From contig JAMPGX010000014.1 in the NCBI GenBank assembly GCA_023663725.1, forward strand, positions 1-64,000: DNA of 64,000 nt. The letters run 5' to 3'. The notes under the pieces are model-generated. The model did not search any database. It saw nothing but the letters and a program-made list of their open reading frames with translations, and was not told the origin of the DNA. A program made the translations under genes and the position numbers. Each line of letters starts with the position of its first letter. Positions within the stretch are counted from its first letter, which is position 1. This DNA is from a bacterium (GTDB lineage: Bacteria; Bacillota; Clostridia; Lachnospirales; Lachnospiraceae). Below are positions 63,594 through 64,000 of this stretch, in pieces.

Positions 63594-64000
63594 TCAATTC
63601 GTTGTTGCCTGCTCCAACAAATTGATAATATATTCGATTTGTTCAAACTCTATATCATCCCAAAGCGGAAGTGTAAGAATCTCCTTGCCCAACTGTCTGG
63701 CTACCGGCAATTCAGCTAATTTATATTTATTTCTAAAGCAAGCCTGATCCGCTGTCAATGGATAGAAATATTTTCGTGCAAAAATATCATGCTCTACATA
63801 CATATCGTATACTTCATCCCTGCTCATTGGAAAATCAGAAGTAATTCTCACTGGAAGATACGCGTAGTTTTTTGCCTCGTTCTCCTCTTGGGCGACCAGT
63901 TCGATGCCTCTGATCTTCAAAAGCTTACGCACATAAAATTCATATCTTTCTTTTCTATGCTTCAGAACGTCATCTATATGCTTTAAATTACACAATCCCA
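63594..64000 (-). CDS. DegT/DnrJ/EryC1/StrS-type aminotransferase, C-terminal part
   Basis: Only the last 133-135 residues are inside the window; the rest lies beyond its end. The visible stretch GLCNLKHIDDVLKHRKERYEFY and the ending FYPLTADQA ... LPVARQLGKEILTLPLWDD match the C-terminal domain of PLP-dependent sugar aminotransferases (the usual reading is HPLH or YPLH then SE..LSLP). These convert a keto-sugar to an amino-sugar nucleotide. It is the gene before asnB in the operon, with 14 bp between. The PLP lysine is outside the window. Confidence 0.85.
   Translation of the reverse strand, partial: GLCNLKHIDDVLKHRKERYEFYVRKLLKIRGIELVAQEENEAKNYAYLPVRITSDFPMSRDEVYDMYVEHDIFARKYFYPLTADQACFRNKYKLAELPVARQLGKEILTLPLWDDIEFEQIEYIINLLEQATTN

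Noticed and set aside
29036-64000. Sialic, legionaminic or pseudaminic acid pathway for flagellin
   Set aside because: No NeuB-, NeuC- or PseB-like gene is present in the window.

Overview
The window looks like a chromosomal segment of a motile, Gram-positive gut-type Clostridia, most likely Lachnospiraceae. Evidence: strong AGGAGG-type ribosome binding sites, a two-subunit NADPH-type glutamate synthase, a MraY-like protein with an H-D-H motif, a flagellin with a TTCCTC-type cysteine cluster, CgeB-like and PF13712-like glycosyltransferases typical of these bacteria, and many plant-glycan-type glycosidases. No rRNA, tRNA, CRISPR array or complete insertion sequence was seen.

Layout. (1) 0.2-4.5 kb: a serine recombinase followed by two 29-bp inverted dyads (possible invertible promoter or res site), then two polytopic membrane proteins of GT-C type and a small hypothetical protein. 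(2) 4.9-9.7 kb: an ABC exporter, whose permease is fused to an HEXXH metallopeptidase-like domain, with its two-component system. (3) 9.9-16.4 kb: gltBD behind a leader holding two nested stem-loop elements. (4) 16.5-19.6 kb: a HAD phosphatase-CPBP protease fusion, GreA-like and MraY-like genes. (5) 19.7-28.7 kb: a sugar-sensor/diguanylate cyclase, GH2 and GH3 enzymes, a histidine phosphatase and a Nudix hydrolase.

(6) 29-64 kb: a large surface or flagellar glycan island. It opens with a CgeB-like glycosyltransferase and a broken relative. A complete 2-aminoethylphosphonate (AEP) activation operon follows (PEP mutase, phosphonopyruvate decarboxylase, AEP transaminase, cytidylyltransferase), flanked by two copies of a hypothetical+glycosyltransferase module. 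Next come a choline uptake/activation set (BCCT transporter, LicC, LicA) and the flagellin gene with its own sigma-28 promoter. Beyond flagellin lies a probable CDP-pentitol set (ribulose-phosphate-epimerase-like, IspD/TarI-like, zinc dehydrogenase).

The last part (50-64 kb) is a visibly more AT-rich, closely packed operon. It has fumarase-like subunits, a CitE/HpcH-like lyase, an unassigned TIM-barrel-like protein, a second AepY-like ThDP enzyme, two related radical SAM proteins, an MmgE/PrpD protein, an ATP-grasp ligase, an AsnB amidotransferase and a DegT-type aminotransferase cut by the window end. I infer that the island builds flagellin-linked or other surface glycans carrying phosphonate, phosphocholine, pentitol-phosphate and an unidentified acid substituent. 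The 50-64 kb operon has no pathway that I recognise and is the best candidate for an undescribed system.
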